Positions 1 to 7,268 of a stretch of 37,307 bases of DNA are shown here, piece after piece. The stretch spans positions 1 through 37,307 of the forward strand of contig JAAZML010000072.1 in the NCBI GenBank assembly GCA_012798835.1. Reading direction: 5' to 3'. Below the pieces are notes generated by a model. That model was not told the origin of the DNA. It made no database searches and saw nothing but the letters and a program-made list of their open reading frames with translations. Every line of letters begins with the position of its first letter. The first letter of the stretch is position 1. The stretch comes from Clostridium sp. GTDB taxonomy: Bacteria; Bacillota; Clostridia; Acetivibrionales; Acetivibrionaceae. Made by a program: the position numbers and the translations under genes.

Positions 1-28
1 ACAATCCCGTCGAAACCATTACGCCCCC
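1..28 (-). ncRNA. ssrA: tmRNA (SsrA), 5' end only, cut by the window start
   Basis: On the minus strand the 28 bases ending at position 1 begin with five G residues and contain GGTTTCGACGGG. This is the conserved 5' end of bacterial tmRNA, whose first bases form half of the tRNA-like acceptor domain. tmRNA rescues stalled ribosomes together with SmpB. The smpB gene lies just upstream on the same strand, the usual Firmicute order. Only the first 28 bases are inside the window, so the tag peptide and 3' half cannot be seen. The call rests on the 5' motif plus gene order. Confidence 0.85.
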
Positions 29-89
29 ATATATAATATTTTGTTTTAATTTATGGTCTTTTTATTTGTAGGTGTCTATAAACCCTAAC

Positions 90-557
90 CTAAGACCTAA
101 AATCCTCTTTTAGCCTTCTATTCATCTCCCTTTGTGCATCCTTTTTTGCAGCGTCCTCTCTTTTATCGTAGAGCTTTTTTCCCTTTCCTAGACCCAAACC
201 AACCTTTACCCTGCCATTTTTGAAATAAACCTCAAGGGGTACTATGGTCATCCCCTTTTGCTGTATACTTCCTATGAGTCTATTTATCTCAAATCTGTTG
301 AGGAGGAGCTTCCTCTCCCTCAAAGGATCCTTGTTAAATATATTCCCCTGCTCATAAGGGCTGATATGCATATTATATATAAATACCTCGCCATTTTTTA
401 TGTTGGCATAGCTGTCACTAATGCTAATCTTGCCCGCCCTTATGGACTTGACTTCGGTACCCGCCAAAACAATTCCGGCTTCAAGGGTCTGGTCGATAAA
501 ATAATTGTGTCTGGCTTTTTTATTTTTTGCTATTGTCTTTTTATTCCCCTTAGCCAT
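90..557 (-). CDS. smpB: SsrA-binding protein SmpB
   Basis: This is a 155-aa SmpB, the OB-fold partner that binds tmRNA and delivers it to stalled ribosomes. The sequence is recognisable from [10 protein letters not shown] near the N-terminus, [11 protein letters not shown], the core ISPYEQGN, and the basic C-terminal tail ending RRLKEDFRS, which folds in the ribosomal decoding site. The ORF-track start (641) adds 28 residues unlike any SmpB. The ATG at 557 gives the family's usual start MAKGNKK and length and is preceded by a GGGCGG stretch. tmRNA follows directly on the same strand. A consensus promoter and a terminator-like hairpin lie upstream (see 600-684). Confidence 0.95.
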   Translation of the reverse strand: MAKGNKKTIAKNKKARHNYFIDQTLEAGIVLAGTEVKSIRAGKISISDSYANIKNGEVFIYNMHISPYEQGNIFNKDPLRERKLLLNRFEINRLIGSIQQKGMTIVPLEVYFKNGRVKVGLGLGKGKKLYDKREDAAKKDAQREMNRRLKEDFRS

Positions 558-599
558 TATATTACCGCCCGTCAGTTTAGTATTACCGAATGTTCGGAT

Positions 600-625
600 A
601 AAAATAACCCTTCCTAAGGAAAGGG
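600..625 (-). terminator. Terminator-like hairpin inside the smpB leader
   Basis: On the minus strand CCCTTTC and GGAAGGG can pair (7 bp with one G-T) around a 4-base loop, followed directly by TTATTTTT. This is the form of an intrinsic terminator. It lies about 43 bases before the smpB start codon and about 25 bases after the predicted start of transcription, so it could act as an attenuator of smpB rather than as the end of the PHP gene. A second hairpin (GGCAT GATAA with TTATC C ATGCC) precedes it and shares about two bases with it. Confidence 0.55.
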
Positions 626-656
626 CATGGATAATTAACATTTATCATGCCTTTTC

Positions 657-684
657 ATTATATCATTTTTATTTCGCATGTCAA
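657..684 (-). promoter_or_regulatory. Vegetative (sigma-A type) promoter of smpB
   Basis: The minus strand has a perfect -35 TTGACA (684-679), a 16-base spacer and a perfect -10 TATAAT (662-657). Transcription would start near 650-651, giving a leader of about 93 bases before the smpB ATG. The consensus match is the best in the window and fits strong expression of smpB and possibly ssrA. Confidence 0.85.
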
Positions 685-767
685 GCATTTATAAATCTAC
701 TTTAGAGCTAAAAGGCTGTATACACCTAGCTTTGCAAGCTTTAGTAAAAAAATTTCTTTTATAGTGT

Positions 768-1622
768 TCAATTGTTTAAGGTTTGGGCAAGCCTCCTCAA
801 ATCCCTGAATGCCACATAGGGGACCTGGAGGTTTCCCCTTCCCTCTCCCATTTTTATGTCGGGCTTAAAACTTCCATGAAAATCGCTTCCACCTGTAGCG
901 ATAATATTGTGTTTTTGTGCCAACTTCAAAAAATTAATTGTATCCTCTCTTGAATTGTCCACATAGTACGTTTCAACACCCATAAGGCCTTTTAAAACCA
1001 ATTGGGAGAGTAAAATATCCATGTCTTCCAAATCAAGTTTGAGATGGATTGGGTGAGCCAACACTGGTAATCCGCCCGCCTCTTTTATTGCTCTGATGCC
1101 TTCCTTTGGCGTAAGCGAATCCCTCTTTACATAGGCTGTTTTCCCGTTAGAAATGTACTTATCAAAAGCCTCAGCCACAGTTTTAACATAACCCTTTTTA
1201 ACCATTACACTAGCTATATGCGGTCTCGCCAAAACTCTGCCTTGTGCCTCCGCTATAACCTCTTCATTGCTAATATCAAACCCCATTGTATTGAGTTTTT
1301 CAATGATCCTGGGATTTCTTTGCTCCCTTCCTATTCTAAACCTTTTTAGTAGGGGCTCCAATTTCTTGTAACCATCATTAAAAAAATACCCCAGCATATG
1401 CATTTCCGTATTGTAGTCAAGGCTTATCTCGACCCCGGGTACTACCTCAAGCCCTACCCTTTTGCTTTCCTCCATAGCCTGCTCAATTCCATCAACTGTA
1501 TCGTGATCGGTAAGTGCAATGGCAACTAGGCCGATTTTTTTTGCGTGGCGAACTATCTCGGTGGGTGTCATACTTCCATCTGAAGCCGTAGAATGAATAT
1601 GCAAATCCACAAATTTGTCCAT
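768..1622 (-). CDS. PHP-domain phosphoesterase (TrpH/YciV-like)
   Basis: This 284-aa protein of the PHP metal-dependent phosphoesterase family carries the usual motifs in order: DLHIHSTASDGS near the N-terminus, LTDHDT, GVEIS, LAHPIH and a C-terminal GGSDFHG. These His and Asp residues bind the di- or tri-nuclear metal centre. Relatives such as RNase AM/YciV hydrolyse 3',5'-nucleoside bisphosphates or trim short RNA 5' ends. The substrate here is inferred, not shown. The ORF-track start is a TTG immediately after the previous stop codon. The ATG at 1622 is better, because AAGGAG lies 9 bases before it. The gene follows the DUF402 gene closely and is probably cotranscribed with it. Confidence 0.85.
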   Translation of the reverse strand: MDKFVDLHIHSTASDGSMTPTEIVRHAKKIGLVAIALTDHDTVDGIEQAMEESKRVGLEVVPGVEISLDYNTEMHMLGYFFNDGYKKLEPLLKRFRIGREQRNPRIIEKLNTMGFDISNEEVIAEAQGRVLARPHIASVMVKKGYVKTVAEAFDKYISNGKTAYVKRDSLTPKEGIRAIKEAGGLPVLAHPIHLKLDLEDMDILLSQLVLKGLMGVETYYVDNSREDTINFLKLAQKHNIIATGGSDFHGSFKPDIKMGEGRGNLQVPYVAFRDLRRLAQTLNN

Positions 1623-1643
1623 AATCTGCTGCTCCTTAAACAA

Positions 1644-2114
1644 TTAATCGTATTCCGTGCATACCCTTGGCGGAAATTGGCCCCCGTAAGCCATCTTAAG
1701 TATTTTATCCAGTATATAAAGCGATTCACAGGCTTCCTCTGTGGTTATAATACCATTTTTAAGAGCATATGAAAGCTCGTCCGCATCCAGCACCTCAATG
1801 CGTTCATCGGGCAAAACCTTCACGTCTAAAAGTAAATCCGTCAGGGTATATTTGTCCTGTACCTCATCATATAAGACATTTATTATATCGCAATACCAGT
1901 ATATAAATTCTCCAAATGCCCCAAAAAATTTGCTGATCTTATAACCTTCCTTGAGGAATGTAAATGATACCCCCCGGGAAATATCCGTCCTCTTTCTTAT
2001 CGGCTTCCATTTTGTAATTAAAAGATCTTTATCCCTAAAAACCAATGTATCACCTGTTATGTCAATTTCCTCCGAGGGTATGTACCTTTTTCTTAGCACG
2101 GTCGGCTTTTTCAT
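1644..2114 (-). CDS. DUF402 domain protein (FomD-like)
   Basis: This 156-aa protein belongs to the DUF402 family. The recognisable part is the central strand pattern GEFIYWYCDII followed by TLTDLLLDVKVLPD, with the acidic cluster EVLDADEL after it. Family members include FomD-like and Ntdp-like nucleoside di/triphosphate or nucleotidyl-diphosphate hydrolases that use acidic residues to bind metal. The exact substrate cannot be read from the sequence. The start is the ATG at 2114, preceded by AAGGAGG with a six-base gap. A promoter is seen at 2218-2246, and the PHP gene follows without a gap, suggesting a two-gene operon. Confidence 0.75.
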   Translation of the reverse strand: MKKPTVLRKRYIPSEEIDITGDTLVFRDKDLLITKWKPIRKRTDISRGVSFTFLKEGYKISKFFGAFGEFIYWYCDIINVLYDEVQDKYTLTDLLLDVKVLPDERIEVLDADELSYALKNGIITTEEACESLYILDKILKMAYGGQFPPRVCTEYD

Positions 2115-2217
2115 TCATATCCTCCTTCTTTGTTATGATATCAATTTCCTCTTTTTAAAAGCAACAGCAAAAGAAATCTGTTATTATGGGGGACCTTAGT
2201 TTTATTTATTTAAACAT

Positions 2218-2246
2218 ATTATAACTTAAAAAATGTATGTTTACAA
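2218..2246 (-). promoter_or_regulatory. Probable promoter of the DUF402-PHP unit
   Basis: The minus strand reads TTGTAA (2246-2241), a 17-base spacer, then a perfect TATAAT (2223-2218). The predicted transcript start is near 2211, about 97 bases before the DUF402 ATG. Confidence 0.65.
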
Positions 2247-2379
2247 AACAATCCTCAAATATTATTTCCCACATCCTCCCACAATGAGCCGTACAATGCT
2301 ATAATGTTGTAGAGCTAAAAAACAAATTCTTTAAATATTAATACCTGTTTTGCATCATAAAATAATATGTGGATGTTAA

Positions 2380-2408
2380 TTGGGATATCCCTTTACACCT
2401 GTTATAAA
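2380..2408 (+). promoter_or_regulatory. Possible promoter of the Cys-rich/transglycosylase unit
   Basis: TTGGGA (2380-2385) and TATAAA (2403-2408) are spaced by 17 bases. They lie 24 bases ahead of the TTG start codon of the Cys-rich gene. The -35 matches only four of six consensus positions. Confidence 0.45.
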
Positions 2409-2431
2409 ATTTTAGTTGGGAGGATGGAAGC

Positions 2432-2749
2432 TTGCAAAAAAGGAGAACATGTAGCAACTGCCTTAAGGGAACACCGATAAATATAAATGGTGATATATTA
2501 TGTATCGAAAAAGGGGTGGTTTCGGCGGACTATCTATGCTCAAAACATAGATTTATGCCCGCTTTTAAATCTGTCAGAAGAAGGGTTAATACATGTGCCG
2601 ACTGCGAAAACTTTATTATTTTCGATACACTAAATGTTGAGGATAAGGCAATGGGTATATGTCATATGTTTACGGTTAGAAAGTATGATGGCAAGTCCAG
2701 AAGGGTCTGTTCAAAATTCGTTAAAAGACGCAAAAATAAGGTTTCATAA
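2432..2749 (+). CDS. Small protein with two tandem 4-Cys modules, function unknown
   Basis: I do not recognise this 105-aa protein. It has eight Cys residues in two similar units: C7-x2-C10-x13-C24-x11-C36-S-K, and C55-x2-C58-x18-C77-x15-C93-S-K. Each unit opens with T-C-x-x-C and closes with C-S-K, so the protein looks like an internal duplication. Four cysteines per unit suggest one zinc or iron-sulphur site each. The remainder is rich in Arg and Lys, and no signal peptide is seen. The start is TTG, with GGGAGG eight bases upstream; the nearby ATG at 2424 is out of frame. The lytic transglycosylase gene follows 75 bases downstream on the same strand and is probably cotranscribed. Confidence 0.7.
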   Translation: MQKRRTCSNCLKGTPININGDILCIEKGVVSADYLCSKHRFMPAFKSVRRRVNTCADCENFIIFDTLNVEDKAMGICHMFTVRKYDGKSRRVCSKFVKRRKNKVS

Positions 2750-2824
2750 ATTTAAGTATTATGTTACACAACTAAAATGCCGATATACCGTTTGCAAGTA
2801 TATAAAAAGGAGAGAAAACACCCA

Positions 2825-3517
2825 ATGAGAGTCCGTGATATCTTTGAACAAAAATTTAGCGAAATTCAAGGCCGAGTTCCTTTGAAGATAAACAGAGCTC
2901 CTGTTTCATTTGGGGATATATTAGATAAAACTGTAAACAGCGGCATTACCACCAATCCAATAGCTCCCAACAGTCTCAACAGCCCTGGAATAGGAAACCT
3001 GACACAAAAAAACACAAATATAAAAGCAGTGGATAAGGAAGGTAACGATAGAAGTCACGATTACAATAGAGCCCAGATTTCAAGAACTCAAAGCACATCC
3101 TATGTACCCGATGATAAGGATCAATTGACAAGGCTTATAGATCTTAATATTAAGCAAGCCTCAGAAAAATACGGCGTAAACGCAAATCTCATCAAAGCTA
3201 TTATAAGGCAGGAATCGGGCTTTAATCCAAAAGCATTATCCCATTCAGGAGCCCAGGGCCTCATGCAGCTTATGCCTGGGACGGCGGATGCACTAAATGT
3301 AAAAGATCCCTGGGATATTTCACAAAATATAGACGGGGGTACAAGATACATAAAGGATCAGCTTATAAGATTTAACGGTGATACCGTCCTTGCTCTTGCA
3401 GCGTATAATGCGGGTCCATACAACGTAATCAAATATGACGGTATACCCCCCTTTGAGGAGACGCAGAATTATGTAAAAAAAGTAATGCAGTATTACACAT
3501 TATATTCTAAAGAATAG
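2825..3517 (+). CDS. Lytic transglycosylase (SLT domain) without a visible signal peptide
   Basis: This 230-aa protein has a C-terminal SLT/lysozyme-like domain (about residues 105-225). Its motifs are [12 protein letters not shown], whose Glu is the expected catalytic acid, then [13 protein letters not shown] and [13 protein letters not shown]. Such enzymes cleave the MurNAc-GlcNAc bond of peptidoglycan and form 1,6-anhydro ends. The first 100 residues are polar and low in complexity, and no hydrophobic export signal is seen, which is unusual for a wall enzyme. The ORF-track start at 2777 is not used here; the ATG at 2825 has AAGGAGA eleven bases upstream. It follows the Cys-rich gene. Confidence 0.85.
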   Translation: MRVRDIFEQKFSEIQGRVPLKINRAPVSFGDILDKTVNSGITTNPIAPNSLNSPGIGNLTQKNTNIKAVDKEGNDRSHDYNRAQISRTQSTSYVPDDKDQLTRLIDLNIKQASEKYGVNANLIKAIIRQESGFNPKALSHSGAQGLMQLMPGTADALNVKDPWDISQNIDGGTRYIKDQLIRFNGDTVLALAAYNAGPYNVIKYDGIPPFEETQNYVKKVMQYYTLYSKE

Positions 3518-3661
3518 GATTCATTTGGTACTATGAATATAATCAAAAACACATAACAATCAATTTGCAACCTTGCACACGACCATTATATGGTTACATG
3601 GAAGGAAATCTAAAACATACAATAACCAAATTACAACCCTAAAAATGGCATGTACAAATAT

Positions 3662-3744
3662 TAATCCACACTATCCACAGAATTGTCCACAGGTCAAACC
3701 TTTTGACTTATCTATGTTTAAGGGATATTTCCACAATATTCACA
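3662..3744 (+). promoter_or_regulatory. Cluster of DnaA-box-like sequences
   Basis: Against the consensus TTATNCACA the plus strand has TAATCCACA (3662-3670), CTATCCACA (3671-3679), TTGTCCACA (3683-3691), ATTTCCACA (3727-3735) and ATATTCACA (3736-3744). Four have one mismatch and one has two. All have the same orientation and fall in two tight groups. A perfect TTATCCACA follows at 4101-4109. This may be a DnaA-binding cluster away from oriC. No dnaA, dnaN or other origin gene is near. Confidence 0.55.
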
Positions 3745-3894
3745 CGACATGTTTCAACAACATTCGCCAAAAACAGCGTTCTTTGTTTTTGTTAATTTAT
3801 TGATCTAAACATATAAAAAAATTGCTGAATTTATGTAAAACCGCATGTGTAACGTCTTCCAATTTGCTGTATATCGGGTTAAACGCCTTAATAT

Positions 3895-3997
3895 GCCCCC
3901 AATTAAGCTAAAAAGCTTTACTCGTGGGCTAACGCAGTCAAATTTGGAGTAAGTCTTTGCAAATAGACATAAGGACAGGTTATAATCCCTGTCCCTT
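3895..3997. other. Group of inverted repeats, possible structured RNA or weak terminator
   Basis: Several pairings can be drawn. GCCC (3895) pairs with GGGC (3926-3929), enclosing AAGCT-AAAA-AGCTT (3905-3918). TTACTC (3918-3923) pairs with GAGTAA (3947-3952). AAGGACAGG (3971-3979) pairs with CCTGTCCCTT (3988-3997) with one bulge. The last hairpin lacks a clear T tract on either strand, so it is a poor terminator. No known riboswitch class was recognised. Confidence 0.3.
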
Positions 3998-4100
3998 ATA
4001 TTTGTCGCAACACCCTACATTTTACAATATTAACATTTTTCTTGATGGATCCGGAGTAAAGGGAATATTGAAAAGTTCATGCTTCTATAAAATCTAAAAG

Positions 4101-4109
4101 TTATCCACA
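4101..4109 (+). promoter_or_regulatory. Perfect DnaA box
   Basis: TTATCCACA matches the DnaA-box consensus exactly and ends six bases before the tsaD stop codon. It has the same orientation as the five imperfect boxes at 3662-3744. Confidence 0.6.
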
Positions 4110-4114
4110 GTGTT

Positions 4115-5134
4115 TCATCTTTCTCCTAATTTTAGGCTTGGTATAGCATTTAGATATAAATCGGATGTGTTTTCCTTCCCGTATTCGTAGTAAGCGGCCG
4201 AAGCCACCATGGCTGCATTATCTGTACAAAGAATGGGTCTAGGATAGTAAAGCTTTAACCCCCGATTCCGTGCCTTTGTCGAAAGTTCCTTTCTCAACAT
4301 AGAATTGGATGCAACTCCCCCGGCTAGAACAATCTTTTCTACGCCCCTTGTGTCTGCCGCTAAAATAAGATTGTCGGTTAAAACATCCACAACAGCAGCC
4401 TGAAAGCTCGCACAAACATCCTCGATCTTGTAGTTCTCTCCTTTTTGCTCCATCATGTTTAGATAATTTAAAACTGAGGTTTTAAGCCCGCTAAAGCTAA
4501 AATCAAGGCTTCCATCCTTAAAAATAACCCTAGGAAATTTAATTGCTTCCCTGTCCCCATCTTGAGAAAACTTGTCCACCAAAGGACCTCCGGGGTAGCC
4601 TAACCCCAATGCCCTTGCCACTTTATCAAAAGCTTCCCCTGCTGCGTCATCCCGTGTCTTCCCCATAATTTCAAACATGTTATAATCCTCAACGAATATA
4701 ACGTGGCTATGGCCACCCGAGACAACAAGGCAAACAAAGGGGGGCTCTAGATCTTTATGTTCGATATAGTTGGCCGCAATATGTCCTTCAATATGGTGTA
4801 CCCCTATGAGGGGCTTGCTAAGTGCAAAGGATATGGCCTTCGCCGCCGATAAACCCACTAGAAGTGCTCCTACCAGTCCTGGCCCATATGTAACCCCTAT
4901 TGCATCTACCTGTTCAAGGGTTGTATTCGCCTCCTCCAATGCTTGGTGGATAACTGGTATTATTAGCTCAACATGCTTTCTTGAAGCTATCTCCGGCACC
5001 ACCCCGCCATATTTTTTATGGAGTTCGATCTGGGATGATATAATATTAGAAAGCATCCAGCGCCCGTTTTTAACCACGGATGCGGATGTTTCATCACAAC
5101 TTGATTCAATCCCCAATATAATAGTATCTTTCAT
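4115..5134 (-). CDS. tsaD: tRNA N6-adenosine threonylcarbamoyltransferase TsaD
   Basis: This 339-aa TsaD (formerly Gcp/YgjD/Kae1) transfers the threonylcarbamoyl group from threonylcarbamoyl-AMP to A37 of ANN-reading tRNAs. It normally works in a complex with TsaB and TsaE, which are not in this window. The N-terminal [12 protein letters not shown], the metal-binding [10 protein letters not shown] (H114 and H118), the nucleotide-binding [10 protein letters not shown], the [10 protein letters not shown] block and the late CTDNAAMVA are all present. Length is normal. The ATG at 5134 has TAGGTG seven bases upstream. The enzyme making its substrate (tsaC/ywlC) is also in this window at 32874-33926. 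DnaA-box-like sequences lie just beyond its 3' end. Confidence 0.97.
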   Translation of the reverse strand: MKDTIILGIESSCDETSASVVKNGRWMLSNIISSQIELHKKYGGVVPEIASRKHVELIIPVIHQALEEANTTLEQVDAIGVTYGPGLVGALLVGLSAAKAISFALSKPLIGVHHIEGHIAANYIEHKDLEPPFVCLVVSGGHSHVIFVEDYNMFEIMGKTRDDAAGEAFDKVARALGLGYPGGPLVDKFSQDGDREAIKFPRVIFKDGSLDFSFSGLKTSVLNYLNMMEQKGENYKIEDVCASFQAAVVDVLTDNLILAADTRGVEKIVLAGGVASNSMLRKELSTKARNRGLKLYYPRPILCTDNAAMVASAAYYEYGKENTSDLYLNAIPSLKLGER

Positions 5135-5166
5135 ACAAACACCTACTTTTAATAATTCATAAGTAT

Positions 5167-5195
5167 ATATTATTATTTAAATGCTGTTTTGTAAA
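5167..5195 (-). promoter_or_regulatory. Possible promoter of tsaD
   Basis: The minus strand reads TTTACA (5195-5190), 17 bases, then TAATAT (5172-5167). The predicted transcript start is near 5160, about 26 bases before the tsaD ATG. The match is fair (five of six and four of six positions). Confidence 0.45.
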
Positions 5196-5324
5196 CATAT
5201 CAAAGTAAAGTTGTCCGTATCTTATACAATATTAGATTGAATATTTTATAAACTTGTAAATACTTTACCTTATCAGCATGCCCTTTTAAAAGGATCAAAT
5301 CTTGGGTGTTTGTATCTTCAGAAT

Positions 5325-7001
5325 CTATGCACCTGATGCACTCAGTACATTAACCGCATTTTTTTGCACGGAAACACCCTCTGTTTTGCTTCCATGCTCC
5401 CCAAACACAAGACGCATAACATCGTAAATATCCCTTGCAACTAATACCTCAATGCCTGCATCCCTAAACATGTCCTGCCAATTTTCTTCCGCTATAATTA
5501 CTTTTTTGATACCCGCATTTTTTGCCGCCTCGATCTTGGCCGGCACCCCCCCCACTGGCTTGACCTTGCCCCTTATGGATATTTCCCCAGTCATTGCAAT
5601 CTCACTGCTTATGGGGAGATTACTAATAGCAGAATAAAGTGCCACAGCTATCGCAATTCCCGCCGAGGGTCCATCAATAGGTATTCCTCCAGGAAAGTTA
5701 ATATGGATATCATAATCTTTAAAATCTATGTTGAGTGCCTTTTTAAAAACTGTGAAAACATTATCCACCGAAGCCCTGGCTGAACTAGTCCTTTTTAATC
5801 TCTGACCCCTTGTATCGGTTTCTTCCTCCTCCACTATCCCCGTAATTTTTATATTGGAATTACCTTTGGATTCCTTCATCACACTAACCTCAATCTCAAT
5901 TACGGTACCTATACAATCACCAAACACTGCAAGGCCATTTATGCAACCTATCTGCTCACCTCGGGCAACCTTTTTTTCTAACCTAGGGCTATAATGTCCA
6001 AACCCAATTACCCATTCTATATCATTCCTTTTTATCTCCTTTCTACCTTCTACCGTTGCTACGCCACCGGATATCTGTACAATATTTACAGCTTCCCTTC
6101 CGTTTTGGGCATATTTTGCGACCAGCTCCGCACACCCCTCTTCCATAGTAAAACCACCCTTTAATATGGCATTAACAGTGATTCTAATTATTTCGGACTG
6201 GGTAAGGGGTCTGAAAAACACTTCTACACACCGCGATCTAATTGCAGCGGGGATCTCATCCGAAGCCCTTGTCGTTGCACCCACAAGCCTAAAATCCGCC
6301 GGCAACCCCCTTTGAAAAATCTCGTGAATATGGGATGGGATATTTTTATCCCCGGAGCTATAATATGCGCTTTCAAAAAAAACTTTTCTGTCCTCTAATA
6401 CCTTTAAAAGCTTGTTCATCTGTATGGGATGGAGTTCACCAATCTCATCTATAAAAAGTATGCCGCCATGAGCTCTGGTCACAGCCCCCTGCTTTGGTTG
6501 GGGTACACCTGCAACCCCGTATGCTCCGGCTCCTTGATATATGGGATCATGCACTGAACCAATTAACGGATCGGCAATTCCCCTTTCATCAAACCTGATG
6601 GTCGTTGCATCCATTTCAATAAATTTAGCTTCCCTTTTAAAGGGAGATGTACTGCACCTTTTTGCCTCCTCTAATATCGCCCTAGCCGCCGCCGTTTTGC
6701 CCACACCCGGTGGCCCATAAATTATTACATGCTGGGGGTTTGGACCGCAAAGAGCCGCCTTTAAGGCTTTTATACCTTGGGTCTGTCCCACAATTTCCTT
6801 TAGCATACCGGGTCTGGTTTTTTCAGATAAGGGTTCGGTTAATTTTATCTCCTTCAGCCTTCTTAGCTTCTCCATTTCCTTTTTGGATTCCTTTTCGATT
6901 GCATTCTTGTTTCCCTGCTGCATTCTAAATAGATTTAGGAAATAAAGACCTATTATGACTGAGAAAAAAAACTGCACTATAAATAGAGTATTTGTAACCA
7001 T
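5325..7001 (-). CDS. lonB: ATP-dependent protease LonB
   Basis: This 558-aa LonB-type protease has an N-terminal membrane segment (about residues 5-25) and lacks the long Lon N-domain. The AAA+ module has Walker A GPPGVGKT (96-103) and Walker B ILFIDEIGEL, with an insertion between them. The C-terminal Lon protease domain has the catalytic Ser in GPSAGI (S446) and Lys in GVPAKIEAAK (K489), 43 residues apart as in Lon. In Bacillus subtilis the orthologue is a forespore protein of the sigma-F regulon. The start ATG has AGGGAGG eight bases upstream. It follows clpX, the same neighbourhood as in Bacillus. An 8-bp inverted repeat lies about 37 bases upstream. Confidence 0.95.
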   Translation of the reverse strand: MVTNTLFIVQFFFSVIIGLYFLNLFRMQQGNKNAIEKESKKEMEKLRRLKEIKLTEPLSEKTRPGMLKEIVGQTQGIKALKAALCGPNPQHVIIYGPPGVGKTAAARAILEEAKRCSTSPFKREAKFIEMDATTIRFDERGIADPLIGSVHDPIYQGAGAYGVAGVPQPKQGAVTRAHGGILFIDEIGELHPIQMNKLLKVLEDRKVFFESAYYSSGDKNIPSHIHEIFQRGLPADFRLVGATTRASDEIPAAIRSRCVEVFFRPLTQSEIIRITVNAILKGGFTMEEGCAELVAKYAQNGREAVNIVQISGGVATVEGRKEIKRNDIEWVIGFGHYSPRLEKKVARGEQIGCINGLAVFGDCIGTVIEIEVSVMKESKGNSNIKITGIVEEEETDTRGQRLKRTSSARASVDNVFTVFKKALNIDFKDYDIHINFPGGIPIDGPSAGIAIAVALYSAISNLPISSEIAMTGEISIRGKVKPVGGVPAKIEAAKNAGIKKVIIAEENWQDMFRDAGIEVLVARDIYDVMRLVFGEHGSKTEGVSVQKNAVNVLSASGA

Positions 7002-7037
7002 TAATTATCCTCCCTAAAATTTTGCTTTGAATCGCTC

Positions 7038-7060
7038 ATAATACCCCATCAAGGTATTAT
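7038..7060. repeat. Perfect 8-bp inverted repeat upstream of lonB
   Basis: ATAATACC (7038-7045) and GGTATTAT (7053-7060) are exact reverse complements with a 7-base spacer. They lie 37 bases before the lonB start. They could be an operator or a leader hairpin. A weak sigma-F/G-like pair (TGCATT, then GGGTATTAT on the minus strand) overlaps the right half. Confidence 0.5.
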
Positions 7061-7229
7061 TCAATGCAATCAAACATACCGTATTTATAGTATTTACAGC
7101 GCTACATATTTTATCCTAGAATTTAAAATAATTTGAGGATTTATTCCTTTTGAAAAACCATTCAGAACATCAAAAAGCGGGATTTAGATTCTGTTTATTT
7201 GCCAATTTATATGGATAAAAAGAGATGCG

Positions 7230-7261
7230 AAAAGGACCGGCGCAATTTGACCGATCCTTTT
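7230..7261 (-). terminator. Hairpin terminator after clpX
   Basis: An 11-bp stem with one mismatch is formed by AAAAGGACCGG and CCGATCCTTTT around a 10-base loop, eight bases after the clpX stop. On the minus strand it ends in a short TTTT; on the plus strand a longer T-rich tail follows. It probably ends the tig-clpP-clpX transcript and separates it from lonB. Confidence 0.65.
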
Positions 7262-7268
7262 TAGATTT

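Larger units (their letters stand above)
2115..2431. other. Intergenic region between divergent units
   Basis: This 317-base AT-rich stretch separates the leftward DUF402-PHP unit from the rightward Cys-rich/transglycosylase unit. It holds one promoter-like sequence for each direction (2218-2246 minus; 2380-2408 plus). A further isolated TATAAT at 2300-2305 has no convincing -35. No ORF, RNA motif or terminator was seen. Confidence 0.6.
3518..4114. other. Gene-free region with DnaA-box-like cluster and inverted repeats
   Basis: Nothing convincingly coding lies between the transglycosylase stop and the tsaD stop. The left half holds five DnaA-box-like 9-mers in one orientation (3662-3744). 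An AT-rich stretch follows (about 3790-3840), then a group of inverted repeats (3895-3997), and a perfect DnaA box (4101-4109) lies just outside the tsaD stop codon. Confidence 0.6.

Noticed and set aside
700-767. Terminator after the PHP gene
   Set aside because: AGCTT/AAGCT forms only a 5-bp stem and has no T tract on the minus strand.
3573-3803. 76-aa plus-strand ORF
   Set aside because: No ribosome site, no family resemblance, and it runs through the DnaA-box cluster.
3662-4109. Chromosomal replication origin
   Set aside because: DnaA-box-like sites are present, but there is no dnaA, dnaN, recF, gyrB or rpmH, and no evident DnaA-trio next to a clear unwinding element.
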